From contig NZ_JAJUBC010000017.1 in assembly GCF_028683095.1 (NCBI RefSeq), positions 55,006 through 119,005 on the forward strand: a stretch of DNA of 64,000 nt, in the 5' to 3' direction. A model generated the notes under the pieces. That model did no database searches. It was not told the origin of the DNA and saw only the letters and a program-made list of their open reading frames with translations. How positions within the stretch are numbered: position 1 is the first letter of the stretch; each line of letters opens with the position of its first letter. The DNA is from Enterovibrio gelatinilyticus (GTDB lineage: Bacteria > Pseudomonadota > Gammaproteobacteria > Enterobacterales > Vibrionaceae). The translations under genes were made by a program, and so were the position numbers. Shown one piece after another: positions 45,139 to 54,497 of the stretch.

Positions 45139-46713
45139 ATGAATAGGATACCTGCACTGGACAGTATTCGCGGACTACTGCTGGTGATAATGACCATCAA
45201 CCATCTGATTTGGATCAGCGGTGGTCGAAGTGTACTTCAATACTTCTCGTTGCAACCTTTGGGTCAATTTGGTGCTGCGGAAGGGTTTGTCTTTATCTCG
45301 GGTCTTTTAGCAGGGGCGGTGTACTGCCGCAGTGAGTATTCAAACCGTGAAACAACCCAAAAAGTGTTGAACCGTGCTTTCACTATTTACAAGTATCACA
45401 TTGCCAGTTTATTTATTGTGATGCTCTGGTTCTCCTTATGCATCTTTGCTTTTCCTTCTGCAGCCACGTCTCTTGGAAGTAGTTTCAATAATCTGTTAGA
45501 AGCTCCTATTGCGACGATTGCCCTGAGTGCCTTACTCATCAACAGACCCGATTTCTTAGAGATTTTACCACTCTATATCATGTTCATGTTGATCCTGCCG
45601 CTCGTGCTAGTCGCTTTTCGAAAAGGGTATTTATGGCTTGTATTGGCTGGAAGTGTTGTGGTTTGGGCTTTTAGTGGCAGCATTACTTCATCTGCACTAT
45701 CTGCGTTACTTACATCCGTTGCACCCAATTTCAAGGCGCAATTTGGTTACTTTGACCCCTTTGCATGGCAGCTTCTCTTTGTCTCAGGCGCAGCGCTAGG
45801 CTTCAAGCAGCGACAAGGTACATTGAATTGGCATCACCCCATCATAACGGGTATTGCGGGCTTGTTTGCAATTGGCATGTTTGCAGCACACCACGGTACT
45901 TTTCTGTCATGGGGAATTCATCAGGGTGTGCTTTATAACCTCGCAGATAAACCCGAATTAGGTTGGCTACGACTACTGAATCTTGCCGCTTGGATTTACC
46001 TCATCGCTGTAGTTATTCGCACAGCTCCCAATGCTCTAGTATTCAAACCGCTTGGCTATGTCGGTCAATACTCGCTTCAGGTGTTCACATGGCAAACCGT
46101 ACTGATTTTCGCCTGTGCGCCATTCTTAAATTCGGTCAGGCTTTCTCCTTACTACACTGCTCTGGTTTTAGCCTGCACCGCGACACTATGGGTGGTAGCG
46201 TGGTGGCAGGACAGTCGAAATAAAGCATCAAACACACTACCAAAAACTGCTCTACTCGCGTCCACATTTGCTTTAATTCTGGCCGCGAGTTTTGTGAGTA
46301 CCAGACAGGACGCCTCTCCAGCCATTACAGAAGTATTGCACGTTAATCAAAGCTACCCTCTGACTGTCACAGTTAAAGATATCAAAGAAGACGATGCCGA
46401 CATGATACTTCTGATATATACAGACGCCGATGATTTAACGGGCGCACCGAGCGAGCATTTCGGAACTTATACCACAGAGCAAATGCGCAATGGTGTTACG
46501 CTAGCACCGATACAGTCTGGAGACTACGCCATCTTGGTATTTCAGGATTTAGACAAAAACATGATGCTGTCGTTAAACGCTAGCGGCTTTCCATCGGAAG
46601 GGTTTGGCTTCAGTAACAACCCGATTCTTCAAGGTCCTCCAACCTTTGACATGATAAAGTTCTCTCATAACAAGACGCAGGCCAAGACGATCCATATGGT
46701 GAATATGTATTAG
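45139..46713 (+). CDS. OpgC-type membrane acyltransferase fused to a DUF2141 domain
   Basis: A 524-residue protein with two parts. Residues 1 to about 390 form an OpgC-like membrane protein with some ten hydrophobic helices, opening IPALDSIRGLLLVIMTINH. OpgC in enteric bacteria adds succinyl groups to periplasmic glucans. The last 125 residues look like DUF2141: DYAILVFQDLDKNMMLSLNA, then GFPSEGFGFSNN and GPPTFDMIKF. In DUF2141 this is normally a separate exported protein; here it hangs from the last helix (ASTFALILAASFV) into the periplasm. RBS is AGGAGA. A terminator follows. Confidence 0.8.
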   Translation: MNRIPALDSIRGLLLVIMTINHLIWISGGRSVLQYFSLQPLGQFGAAEGFVFISGLLAGAVYCRSEYSNRETTQKVLNRAFTIYKYHIASLFIVMLWFSLCIFAFPSAATSLGSSFNNLLEAPIATIALSALLINRPDFLEILPLYIMFMLILPLVLVAFRKGYLWLVLAGSVVVWAFSGSITSSALSALLTSVAPNFKAQFGYFDPFAWQLLFVSGAALGFKQRQGTLNWHHPIITGIAGLFAIGMFAAHHGTFLSWGIHQGVLYNLADKPELGWLRLLNLAAWIYLIAVVIRTAPNALVFKPLGYVGQYSLQVFTWQTVLIFACAPFLNSVRLSPYYTALVLACTATLWVVAWWQDSRNKASNTLPKTALLASTFALILAASFVSTRQDASPAITEVLHVNQSYPLTVTVKDIKEDDADMILLIYTDADDLTGAPSEHFGTYTTEQMRNGVTLAPIQSGDYAILVFQDLDKNMMLSLNASGFPSEGFGFSNNPILQGPPTFDMIKFSHNKTQAKTIHMVNMY

Positions 46714-46744
46714 TGCCTCCAGCAGTTTCAGAAAAAAACAGACA

Positions 46745-46774
46745 AAAGAGAAGCGCCAACCAGCGCTTCTCTTT
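46745..46774. terminator. Bidirectional terminator
   Basis: A perfect 12-base stem, AAAGAGAAGCGC (46745-46756) with its complement (46763-46774), around CAACCA. It separates the OpgC-like gene from the convergent HAD gene. Confidence 0.85.
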
Positions 46775-46803
46775 AGACATTTCGGAAGATGAACGCGCCT
46801 GTG

Positions 46804-47556
46804 TTATCGGTTTATCGGTTTAGCCAGTTTTGGGGCAAGCCCAGACTTACCGAGCTTGGTTTTTGCTGGCTTCGACAAACCTTTATTCAAGTAGGCAGGA
46901 AACGAAGCAAGGGAGTCCAACACTTCGTCTGGCGCCGAATAGCGAATATCAACACCATAATTAAACCCATAGCTCACACACACAACAGGACATCCCGCCG
47001 CTCGTGCAGCATTCACATCATTCACACTGCCTCCTACCACCATCAATTCATCAGGGTTTAATTGAAGCAACAATGCTGCTTCTAATAAACCGTCAGGAGA
47101 AGGCTTGGGCTCCTGAAGCGCGTCTCGACCAAGCACCAAAGCAAAGTGATTTCGAATTCCCAAACGAATCAATATGTCATTCGCCAACGACGTGGCCTGA
47201 TTCGTCACCACCACCATTGGGACATTTTTCCGTGTAAGTTGACGTAAACACGCCTCCACGCCGGGATACAACTCGGCAGCCGCATGGTTACGCCGTTGAT
47301 AGGCTTTCAAAAATAGTGCGCTTCCAATTCGAAAGAGTGAGTCGGGCACCACGCCGTCAATCTTGCGAGACAAAATACGATGAACCAACCTGTCTGTTCC
47401 ATCGCCGATCCAGTCACGAACGAGCTCAGTGTTTAAGCTGGGCAGATGCAAATCTGCCAGCATTTCTTTCGCTGCCATACAGACGTCTTCGGCAGTATCA
47501 ACCAGGGTACCATCCAATTCAAAAACAACGGCTTTCACCTCTGTTGCTGGCAACAT
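46804..47556 (-). CDS. HAD-superfamily protein of phosphoglycolate-phosphatase type, with altered active site
   Basis: A 250-residue HAD protein close to Gph by layout. Motif I reads VVFELDGTLVD, so the nucleophile position is Glu13 instead of Asp; Asp15 is kept. Motif II is VVVTNQA (T118), motif III lysine is K151 in EPKPSPDG, and motif IV reads VVGGSVND, with Gly176 where Asp normally holds magnesium. Loss of both the nucleophile and a metal ligand suggests it is not an ordinary phosphatase. The C-terminus has a basic Lys/Pro-rich tail. GGAG precedes the ATG. No operon partner. Confidence 0.82.
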   Translation of the reverse strand: MLPATEVKAVVFELDGTLVDTAEDVCMAAKEMLADLHLPSLNTELVRDWIGDGTDRLVHRILSRKIDGVVPDSLFRIGSALFLKAYQRRNHAAAELYPGVEACLRQLTRKNVPMVVVTNQATSLANDILIRLGIRNHFALVLGRDALQEPKPSPDGLLEAALLLQLNPDELMVVGGSVNDVNAARAAGCPVVCVSYGFNYGVDIRYSAPDEVLDSLASFPAYLNKGLSKPAKTKLGKSGLAPKLAKPINR

Positions 47557-48124
47557 AGGTCACTCCAAGGTCATGATTAGTTGAAGAACGCAGCCTTTAA
47601 TGCACTTAGGCTTGCGCAGTAAGGGTTAGCCCTATCTGGAAGAGAAATACGTTTCGAATGCACAGTTTTAGGTCAACAGGAACGTTAGGGCTACGATAGG
47701 AAAAGGCAGCAGCCAATAAAAAATAACGTTGTCTTACTAATTTAGCAGAGTGGAGGGAAAAGCAAATTAACGTCGCTTACCGCATGATATCTATCTTATT
47801 GATTGTTGTTGAATCGATCTTTCGCAAACGGCTAACGCATTCAATATCAATAAGAAAAATATTTCGCTTTTTTTGTTTTATTGGGCAAAAAGCCAACAGT
47901 TTAATGACACCCTTCGTTGGCCAGTTCAGCCTCTTCTCTTTCTATTTTATTGCTCAGGTTGTGACGTTCAGACTCAACCTCTTAGTCATGATGCTGATTG
48001 GCTTCAATCAAGGGCAAAAAACATCAAAAAACGACAATTTCACCATCAATAATTACGTTTAGTTGCTTGTTATGATTTCCTATTCACGTAAACTGACCGA
48101 CTTTTTTGACGCAGGAGAGTTCTA
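47557..48124. promoter_or_regulatory. 568-base intergenic region before the Hsp70-like gene
   Basis: AT-rich, with no gene I can support; a 92-codon frame at 47784-48062 lacks a ribosome site and looks like random low-complexity translation. The final 20 bases contain GCAGGAGAG as the ribosome site for the next gene. Confidence 0.35.
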
Positions 48125-49477
48125 ATGTTTATCGGCTTCGATTACGGAACCGCTAACTGTTCTGTGGCTGTCATTGAGAATGGCGCACCGCGCTTGCTTT
48201 CTTTAGAAGGCGACAGCCCTTTTATCCCCTCAACACTTTGCGCACCAACACGTGAAGCGGTGAGCGAGTATCTTTGGCGTCACTTTGATATCAAACCTAG
48301 CGATCAAGTCGGTGAGCAGTTATTACGCCGTGCTGTTGCATTTAATCGCGAAGAAGGCATTGATGTAGAGTCAGGTGATTTGCGTTTCGGGCGATCGGCA
48401 CTTGCCACCTATTTAGAAGATCCTGAAGAGGTTTACTACGTTAAATCGCCAAAATCGTTTCTTGGCGCGACTGGGCTGCGCGATGTGCAGGTGAGCTTCT
48501 TTGAAGATCTCGTTTGCGCCATGATGTCTAACATCAAACAGCAAGCTGAATCCGACCTTCAAGATGATATTACGCAAGCCGTGATTGGTCGCCCTGTTAA
48601 CTTTCAAGGGAGTGGTGGCGAGAAAGCGAACCAACAAGCCGAATCTATTCTCACTGCCGCAGCAAAACGTGCTGGCTTTAAAGATGTTCTGTTCCAATTT
48701 GAGCCAGTGGCTGCTGGCTTGGAATATGAAAGCACATTAACCCAAGACCGCACCGTTTTGGTTGTCGATATTGGTGGTGGTACAACCGATTGCAGCTTGA
48801 TTCAAATGGGCCCAAGCTGGATAAACCAAGACGATCGACAAGCATCATTACTAGCGCACTCGGGCTGTCGCGTTGGCGGTAACGATCTCGATATCCATTT
48901 AGCATTCGAACAACTGATGCCGTTGTTTGGCAAAGGTTCAACACTGCAACGTGGCATTGAAATGCCTGTCACGCAGTTTTGGAACCCCATTGCCATTAAC
49001 AACGTAGCAGCGCAATCTGACTTTTACGCTTCTGCAAACAGAAAAGCTCTCGAACAACTGATGCGCGATGCCACCGAGCCAGAGAAGATTGAGCGCTTAA
49101 TCAAAGTCCATCGCGACACGCTTGGCTATCAGATCGTTCGCAGCGCAGAAGAAGCTAAGATATTGCTCTCAGAGCAACAAGCTGCAAGGGTGACATTGCC
49201 GATCCAAGGTAAAGAACTGGCAGTTAATATAGCTTCGACGCAACTATCGGATGCCATTATCAAGCCAGTGACGAAAATCGCTGAATTGGTCACCGAAGCG
49301 CTGGCGCAAGCTGAAACAAAGCCTGAAGTCATCTTCATGACCGGAGGCAGTGCTAGGTCACCGATCTTACGTGCTTTACTCGAAACCACCTTACCTGGTG
49401 TACCTATTGTTGCTGGGGACTATTTTGGCTCGGTAACGTCGGGGCTTGCTCGTCATGCGGCGACAAAATTTGCTTGA
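48125..49477 (+). CDS. YegD-like Hsp70-family chaperone
   Basis: A 450-residue protein with the actin/Hsp70 ATPase fold: phosphate-1 FIGFDYGTANCSVAV, phosphate-2 VVDIGGGTTDCSL and the adenosine motif FMTGGSARSP. It lacks the long peptide-binding domain of DnaK, as in E. coli YegD, an atypical Hsp70 of unknown client. A GGAGAG ribosome site precedes the ATG. Single gene, no co-chaperone nearby. Confidence 0.9.
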   Translation: MFIGFDYGTANCSVAVIENGAPRLLSLEGDSPFIPSTLCAPTREAVSEYLWRHFDIKPSDQVGEQLLRRAVAFNREEGIDVESGDLRFGRSALATYLEDPEEVYYVKSPKSFLGATGLRDVQVSFFEDLVCAMMSNIKQQAESDLQDDITQAVIGRPVNFQGSGGEKANQQAESILTAAAKRAGFKDVLFQFEPVAAGLEYESTLTQDRTVLVVDIGGGTTDCSLIQMGPSWINQDDRQASLLAHSGCRVGGNDLDIHLAFEQLMPLFGKGSTLQRGIEMPVTQFWNPIAINNVAAQSDFYASANRKALEQLMRDATEPEKIERLIKVHRDTLGYQIVRSAEEAKILLSEQQAARVTLPIQGKELAVNIASTQLSDAIIKPVTKIAELVTEALAQAETKPEVIFMTGGSARSPILRALLETTLPGVPIVAGDYFGSVTSGLARHAATKFA

Positions 49478-49825
49478 TTGAATCGGCTTGCTCATTGCAG
49501 CAAGCCAATCATCAGGATCATCAGGAAGTTGAAATAAAAGCAGAAAAGAAACCACCCGTGCTGAAGGTTATCTCATCGAGATGCATTCAGCCGGGCGCTC
49601 GTCAATCAGGACGAATTTTCAACGGGTGATTTTTCACTCACGTTGAAATCAGCGAGAAAAGGCAGTGGATTGCTGATAAAAAACTCCTCTCAAAGTGGCT
49701 ACTATTGAGTGGAGTGTAATTTATGACACAGTGAGCAAAAAATAGCGCGAAGAGTGCCATTTTGTGCGGCACACTTCTAAAATTCTCATCGCTAATCAGC
49801 CTACTGAGAAAACAATATTCAAGAG
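49478..49825. other. Intergenic region with two hairpins
   Basis: About 350 bases with no gene. GGCTTGCT / AGCAAGCC at about 49487-49507 can pair just after the chaperone gene but has no T tract. A second imperfect hairpin (TTCAACG...CGTTGAA) lies near 49617-49650. Both may be transcript ends; neither is convincing. Confidence 0.35.
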
Positions 49826-50401
49826 CTAAGGCGCACTGGCAGACGTATTGTCATGGCAATCTGAGTGTTTTACATCGAATTGCGTAATTTTCGCACCTAA
49901 GGCATCAAAGTAGCTGTAACGAAAAACAACATCATTCTCAAAAAGCAAAACAGTCGAGCGCGCTCTACAGGCATTGTTAGCAACAAGAGGAGGAACGACT
50001 TGCAGAAAGTAAGAAATATTAATGTTGTCGGCAACATCATCGACAATGGTGTGATTCAAGCGCAACGTACGCCCTTCATGGGTCACCGAATCTAAGCGAG
50101 TGTCCTCATCAACCATTGCGGGTAGATTGCGACTAAGGCGCACCGCAGCGGCTTTCACAAGATAGGGAGCAGCGTCATAAATGGCGTCTTGCCGAATAAG
50201 TCCGTAGGACAGCATACAGGCATCAAATTCTCCTAAATTGCTATTCTCGATCTGCGTGTTTTGATCGGCCTCGCACTGGCCTTCAATACCTATCACGTCA
50301 CTCTGCGTTAACTCTGCACCGTTCAATGCCACCCAATCTAGAGGGGCACTCACACAGCCAACGAGCACGGTTGCCGTCAATACGTACGTTATTTGTCTCA
50401 A
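49826..50401 (-). CDS. Putative lipoprotein, unknown
   Basis: A protein of about 191 residues that I do not recognise. The lipobox LVGC after a short hydrophobic stretch (ITYVLTATVLVGC) marks it as a lipoprotein. The mature part has several cysteines (GQCEAD, FDACML, NNACRA, SDCHD) that could form disulfides in the periplasm. TTG at 50401 is chosen because AGGTGG precedes it and the signal sequence then has normal length; another TTG at 50443 is possible. It is a single gene with no clear partners. Confidence 0.65.
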   Translation of the reverse strand: MRQITYVLTATVLVGCVSAPLDWVALNGAELTQSDVIGIEGQCEADQNTQIENSNLGEFDACMLSYGLIRQDAIYDAAPYLVKAAAVRLSRNLPAMVDEDTRLDSVTHEGRTLRLNHTIVDDVADNINISYFLQVVPPLVANNACRARSTVLLFENDVVFRYSYFDALGAKITQFDVKHSDCHDNTSASAP

Positions 50402-50749
50402 TCGGCCACCTAAATTCCCTTTAATGATGTCGCTGAAAAACAACGGTACATCATACTATCCCTATAAATCACGACCATCTTGGTCGCTCTTCCACCAACA
50501 CGGACATTCAACCTGCCGATAAACAACAGCGATACACCACATTGATTTTCATATTATTAACATAAACCAACCCTTCTTTGGGTTCACGTTATTCGTTTGA
50601 TTCTTGGGTGACCAAGCACATGCGCAACAAAATGTTTATCATTATTGTTTGTCACCGTGACATCAACCCTTGATACGACAACATGAGCAAAGGTAACTTT
50701 CACTTTCTCCTGCTCTTTGGTGTACGTCAATATCGTAGGTAACAGACAT
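50402..50749. promoter_or_regulatory. Intergenic region before the lipoprotein gene
   Basis: About 350 bases between the lipoprotein gene and the helicase terminator. It holds the upstream region of the lipoprotein gene; I see no other feature in it. Confidence 0.3.
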
Positions 50750-50775
50750 AAAAAAAGCCCGCCGAAGCGGACTTT
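50750..50775 (-). terminator. Terminator of the helicase gene
   Basis: On the minus strand a nine-base stem (one mismatch) around TTCG, formed by 50767-50775 and 50754-50762, runs into seven T. It lies about 50 bases after the helicase stop. Confidence 0.85.
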
Positions 50776-50827
50776 CTATCAATGCAATTTTCAGAATATT
50801 TAGCGCTGCGAATCGTTGGCTGCCGAC

Positions 50828-52213
50828 TTATCGGCCAGAGCGCGGCTTCACCGTATCCCAAGGGGAAGTGCGACCGGAATCTGAACGTACTGGACGCGAA
50901 GCCGGTTTGCTATCAGAGCGGCGCTTATCACCCGACGAACGCTTGGCATCGTTTGAACGGCTTTTTAATGGGCCAGAGAATGTGTTCTCACTGCGACCAT
51001 CACGTTGTTCAGATCGCTCACTTTTGGCCTTTGGTTTTGGCTTATTCTTTGGCTGATAATTCAACACAGAAATTGGCACTGGCTTGCGAGGTTCAAAGCC
51101 TTCAATTTCTCGACGCTCAATCAAATGCCCTAAACGGCTCTCAATCATACATAGGTTTTTGAAGTCATCTTTCGACAAGAAAGTGATCGCTTCGCCTTTC
51201 GCACCCGCACGCCCCGTACGTCCAATGCGGTGAATATAGTCATCCGCAGGGAACGGCAAATCGTAGTTCACGACGCGAGTCAGTTCTTCAATATCAATAC
51301 CGCGTGATGCAACACCCGTCGCTACAAGGAATTTGAGGTCACCAGCTTTGAAATCTTCCAACAACTGCTCACGCACCGCTTGGCTGCGACCACTATGGAA
51401 AGACTCAGCCGCAATGCCTCGTTTACCAAGCTGTTCTACCAACTTAGCGGCACCGTGTTTGGTTTCCAAAAAGATTAACGCCTGATCCCACTGATGCTCG
51501 GTAATGAGATGGCTAAGTAGCGCTGATTTTCTGTCTTTATCAACGGTGGTCAACCATTGCTGGATCTCGGCTTTGCTTTGAGAGCTCGCGGTTGAAATTT
51601 CAACGGGGTTTGGCACCGCTGTTTTCGCCAACCAGCGAATTTTGTCCGACAAGGTGGCTGAGAAAAGCAGGTTTTGGCGTTCAACAGGCAAACGTTCGAT
51701 GATCTTGTTAATGTCTTCGATAAAACCCATGTCTAGCATGCGGTCAGCTTCATCCAACACCAAAATTTCAATTTCATCAAAGTGGACAGCGCGCTGCGCA
51801 TACATGTCCAACAAGCGCCCAGGCGTTGCCACCAAAATATCAACGCCTTCAATCAGGCGCTGTTTTTGCGCGGCGATTTCTTTACCGCCATACATTGCCA
51901 TCGTGGTCAACGACAAGTTCTTAGCATACTGCTCGGCATTCTTTTCTACCTGCGCCACCAACTCTCGAGTCGGAGCTAGGATCAATGCACGTACACGCTT
52001 TTTACGCTGAGTTTCGCCGCCTTTTAGCATCTCTAAAATAGGCAATACAAAACTCGCCGTTTTGCCAGTACCTGTTTGTGCCGCAGCAAGCAGGTTCTCA
52101 CCACGTAAGATCACTGGAATGGCTTTTTCCTGAATCGACGTTGGGGTTTGATACCCAAGTTCAGTGACAGCAGAAACAATCGGCAGGCTTAAGCCCAGCT
52201 TGGAGAATGGCAT
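50828..52213 (-). CDS. DEAD-box RNA helicase, RhlE type
   Basis: A 461-residue helicase with all core motifs: Q-motif segment YQTPTSIQEKAIP, motif I AQTGTGKT, Ia PTRELVAQV, II VLDEADRMLDMGF, III SAT, and VI HRIGRTGRAG. The C-terminal 80 residues are rich in Lys, Arg, Ser and Pro, an RNA-binding tail as in RhlE. It unwinds short RNA duplexes, for example in ribosome assembly or mRNA decay. The frame is open to 52270, but the ATG at 52213 gives the standard start MPFSKLGLS. Confidence 0.92.
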   Translation of the reverse strand: MPFSKLGLSLPIVSAVTELGYQTPTSIQEKAIPVILRGENLLAAAQTGTGKTASFVLPILEMLKGGETQRKKRVRALILAPTRELVAQVEKNAEQYAKNLSLTTMAMYGGKEIAAQKQRLIEGVDILVATPGRLLDMYAQRAVHFDEIEILVLDEADRMLDMGFIEDINKIIERLPVERQNLLFSATLSDKIRWLAKTAVPNPVEISTASSQSKAEIQQWLTTVDKDRKSALLSHLITEHQWDQALIFLETKHGAAKLVEQLGKRGIAAESFHSGRSQAVREQLLEDFKAGDLKFLVATGVASRGIDIEELTRVVNYDLPFPADDYIHRIGRTGRAGAKGEAITFLSKDDFKNLCMIESRLGHLIERREIEGFEPRKPVPISVLNYQPKNKPKPKAKSERSEQRDGRSENTFSGPLKSRSNDAKRSSGDKRRSDSKPASRPVRSDSGRTSPWDTVKPRSGR

Positions 52214-52363
52214 GAGAAATCTCGGCGTAAAAAGAAATGACAACAAGTATGGCAGATAACACCACCACAAAGGGCGCGCATTCTAGCACGAGTGATTTGA
52301 AAAACAGAGCAATGTCTATTCACGGACTTCTACACCACAAAAGTACCGCTCAGGGAACATCGC

Positions 52364-53569
52364 TTACACCATGATTTTCTCGATGATTTGCTCACATTCT
52401 TGTTGAGTCGCATAACGCGGGACGGGGTAGTTCCATTTCGTTTCTTGAATGGCATTTTTAGCAATCAATGGCACATCTGACGCTTGGATGTCGACCAGCG
52501 TTTTAGGTAAACCAAGCACATCTTGTAACGACACCACATAGTCAACAAACGCGACTGCATTGGTGGCTTCATCCCATCCCTCATCGCCAACATTAACCAT
52601 TTTAGCCAGGTTTGCCATGCGGGACGTTGCATTCGGTTGAGAGAACCTCAACACATGCGGCAATACCAGCGCATTGGCAATACCATGAGGCGTGCCATAT
52701 CTCGCGCCAAGATTGTGTGCAATAGCATGTGTGTACCCTAGACTGGCTTTGGTGAACGCGAGCCCTGCATAGTAAGACGCCATTGCCATATTGAGCCGCA
52801 CCTTCAACGATTGACCATCTTTATAGGCGGAAACAAGATTTTGACTGATGAGCGTAATGGCCGCATTAGCATAACCATCGGTTTCCGAGGTGGCATTCAC
52901 AGACAAATAAGCTTCAACCGCGTGCGTCAATGCATCCATACCCGTCGCCGCAGTCACCTGAGGTGGAAGCCCTGTCATCAAGACAGGATCGAGCGCTGCC
53001 ATCATTGGCACCAATTTCGGGTCCATTAACGGTGTTTTTTGATGGGTAAATGGGTCTGATATCACTGCGGCAACCGTCACTTCAGAACCCGTACCAGCAG
53101 TGGTAGGAATAACAAACAGTGGCGCTGGCGTTCGCCACACTTTCAAAATACCCGATAGCCGACGAATCGATTTTTTGTTTGTCACTCGCGCCGCAATCAC
53201 TTTTGCGCAGTCCATGGGGGATCCCCCACCGATCGCTAAAATACCGGCGCATTGTTCGCGCAGATAGATCTCTCGGCCTTCTTCTGCCATTGGGTAGGTT
53301 GGGTCGGGCTTCACACTGGCATAGCGAACGAAGCTCACACCGCACTGTGACAGGTGGTCTTCCACTTTTTCAACAATACCCACATCCACTAACGGCTGGT
53401 CAGTCACAATCAGCAATTTACCGAGATTCATCAAACCAATCGCTTCACACATCTGTTCTGTGCTATCTGCGCCAGCAAACAATGTTGGTCGAGGGATAGG
53501 GATCACGCTAGCCGCGACTTTCAGCGCTTTCATATACCCTTTAAAGAAAAACAAAGACGATTGACCCAT
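52364..53569 (-). CDS. Iron-containing alcohol dehydrogenase
   Basis: A 401-residue group III alcohol dehydrogenase. NAD(P) is bound by ILAIGGGSPMDCAKVIAA, and the PTTAGTGSEVT segment is the family hallmark. The metal ligands are in DALTHAVEAYLS and in HAIAHNLGARYGTPHG. Substrate unknown. ATG at 53569 has GAGGT upstream; a GTG at 53581 is less likely. Single gene, divergent from the pyridoxamine-phosphate-oxidase-like gene. Confidence 0.92.
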   Translation of the reverse strand: MGQSSLFFFKGYMKALKVAASVIPIPRPTLFAGADSTEQMCEAIGLMNLGKLLIVTDQPLVDVGIVEKVEDHLSQCGVSFVRYASVKPDPTYPMAEEGREIYLREQCAGILAIGGGSPMDCAKVIAARVTNKKSIRRLSGILKVWRTPAPLFVIPTTAGTGSEVTVAAVISDPFTHQKTPLMDPKLVPMMAALDPVLMTGLPPQVTAATGMDALTHAVEAYLSVNATSETDGYANAAITLISQNLVSAYKDGQSLKVRLNMAMASYYAGLAFTKASLGYTHAIAHNLGARYGTPHGIANALVLPHVLRFSQPNATSRMANLAKMVNVGDEGWDEATNAVAFVDYVVSLQDVLGLPKTLVDIQASDVPLIAKNAIQETKWNYPVPRYATQQECEQIIEKIMV

Positions 53570-53730
53570 TATGTTCGACACCTCAGATTGACTGTAGTTA
53601 CAGCCTAGGCAACGTACGAGGTGGTATCTAGCTTTTTCCTTTCAAAAACAGCGATTCATCACGGTGGATGGTTAACTAATAACCACCTGATATACTCGTG
53701 ACTTCAATCACCACACGTCAGAGGAAGACC

Positions 53731-54297
53731 ATGGGGCAAACCACCAAATCGCTCAACGAAAAGCAGATAACGTTTATCGAACAGCAAAAAATGTACTTTG
53801 TTGGTACGGCAGCGCCGACTGGCACAGTGAATATTTCGCCCAAAGGTGGCGACTCTCTTCGCGTGATCGACCATAAAACACTGGCATGGCTCAACTTAAC
53901 AGGCAGCGGAAACGAATCAGCGGCACATGTGTTACAAGAACCTCGCATGACGGTGATGTTTTGTGCCTTCGAAGGCTCGCCACTCATTCTCCGTGCCTAC
54001 GGTCATGCACGTGCGATTCACCGCAACGATCCTGAGTGGGAAATCTATATCTCTTTGTTTCCCGAGAGCATCGCATCACGTCAAATATTCCTGTTAGATA
54101 TCGATTTAGTGCAAGCATCATGCGGCATGTCAGTTCCCTTTTTTAGCTACGAAGGCGATCGTCACGAACTGGAAAAGTGGTCAACTAGACAAGGAGAGCA
54201 AGGTATTCAAAAGTACTGGCTTAAGAAAAACCAAACCAGCTTGGATGGCTTTGAGTCGCAGATCGCAGAGAAGTCAGGCTTAAAAGTCGAAGAGTAA
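53731..54297 (+). CDS. Pyridoxamine 5'-phosphate oxidase-like FMN protein
   Basis: A 188-residue protein with the split-barrel flavin-binding fold: EQQKMYFVGTAAPTGTVNIS near the start, HKTLAWLNLTGSGNESAAHV and VMFCAFEGSPLILRAYGHAR later. Family members bind FMN or F420 and are often reductases of unknown substrate. GAGGAAG precedes the ATG at 53731; an upstream in-frame GTG at 53698 is rejected. No pathway partners are adjacent. Confidence 0.85.
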   Translation: MGQTTKSLNEKQITFIEQQKMYFVGTAAPTGTVNISPKGGDSLRVIDHKTLAWLNLTGSGNESAAHVLQEPRMTVMFCAFEGSPLILRAYGHARAIHRNDPEWEIYISLFPESIASRQIFLLDIDLVQASCGMSVPFFSYEGDRHELEKWSTRQGEQGIQKYWLKKNQTSLDGFESQIAEKSGLKVEE

Positions 54298-54497
54298 CGT
54301 TCGCATAGACGCATAGGCACATAGAAAACTGAGGGGGTAGAACCATTGATGTCCCTCTCATTTCACCCTTCTCGATCAACAGGTCAATCCGTTTCGCTTT
54401 TTGTTCTGTTTGTTGATGTTTCTCATAATAAATGCCAACAGATTCAATTTGCTTTGGCAGTATACTCAAGGCATATGCAGAGCTAGGTACATTCAAA

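Noticed and set aside
47784..48062. 92-codon plus-strand frame ahead of the Hsp70-like gene
   Set aside because: No ribosome site, AT-driven low-complexity composition and no family resemblance; treated as chance.
51073..51088. Sigma-54-like TGGCAC...TTGC string
   Set aside because: Spacer is four bases instead of five and it lies inside the helicase coding sequence.
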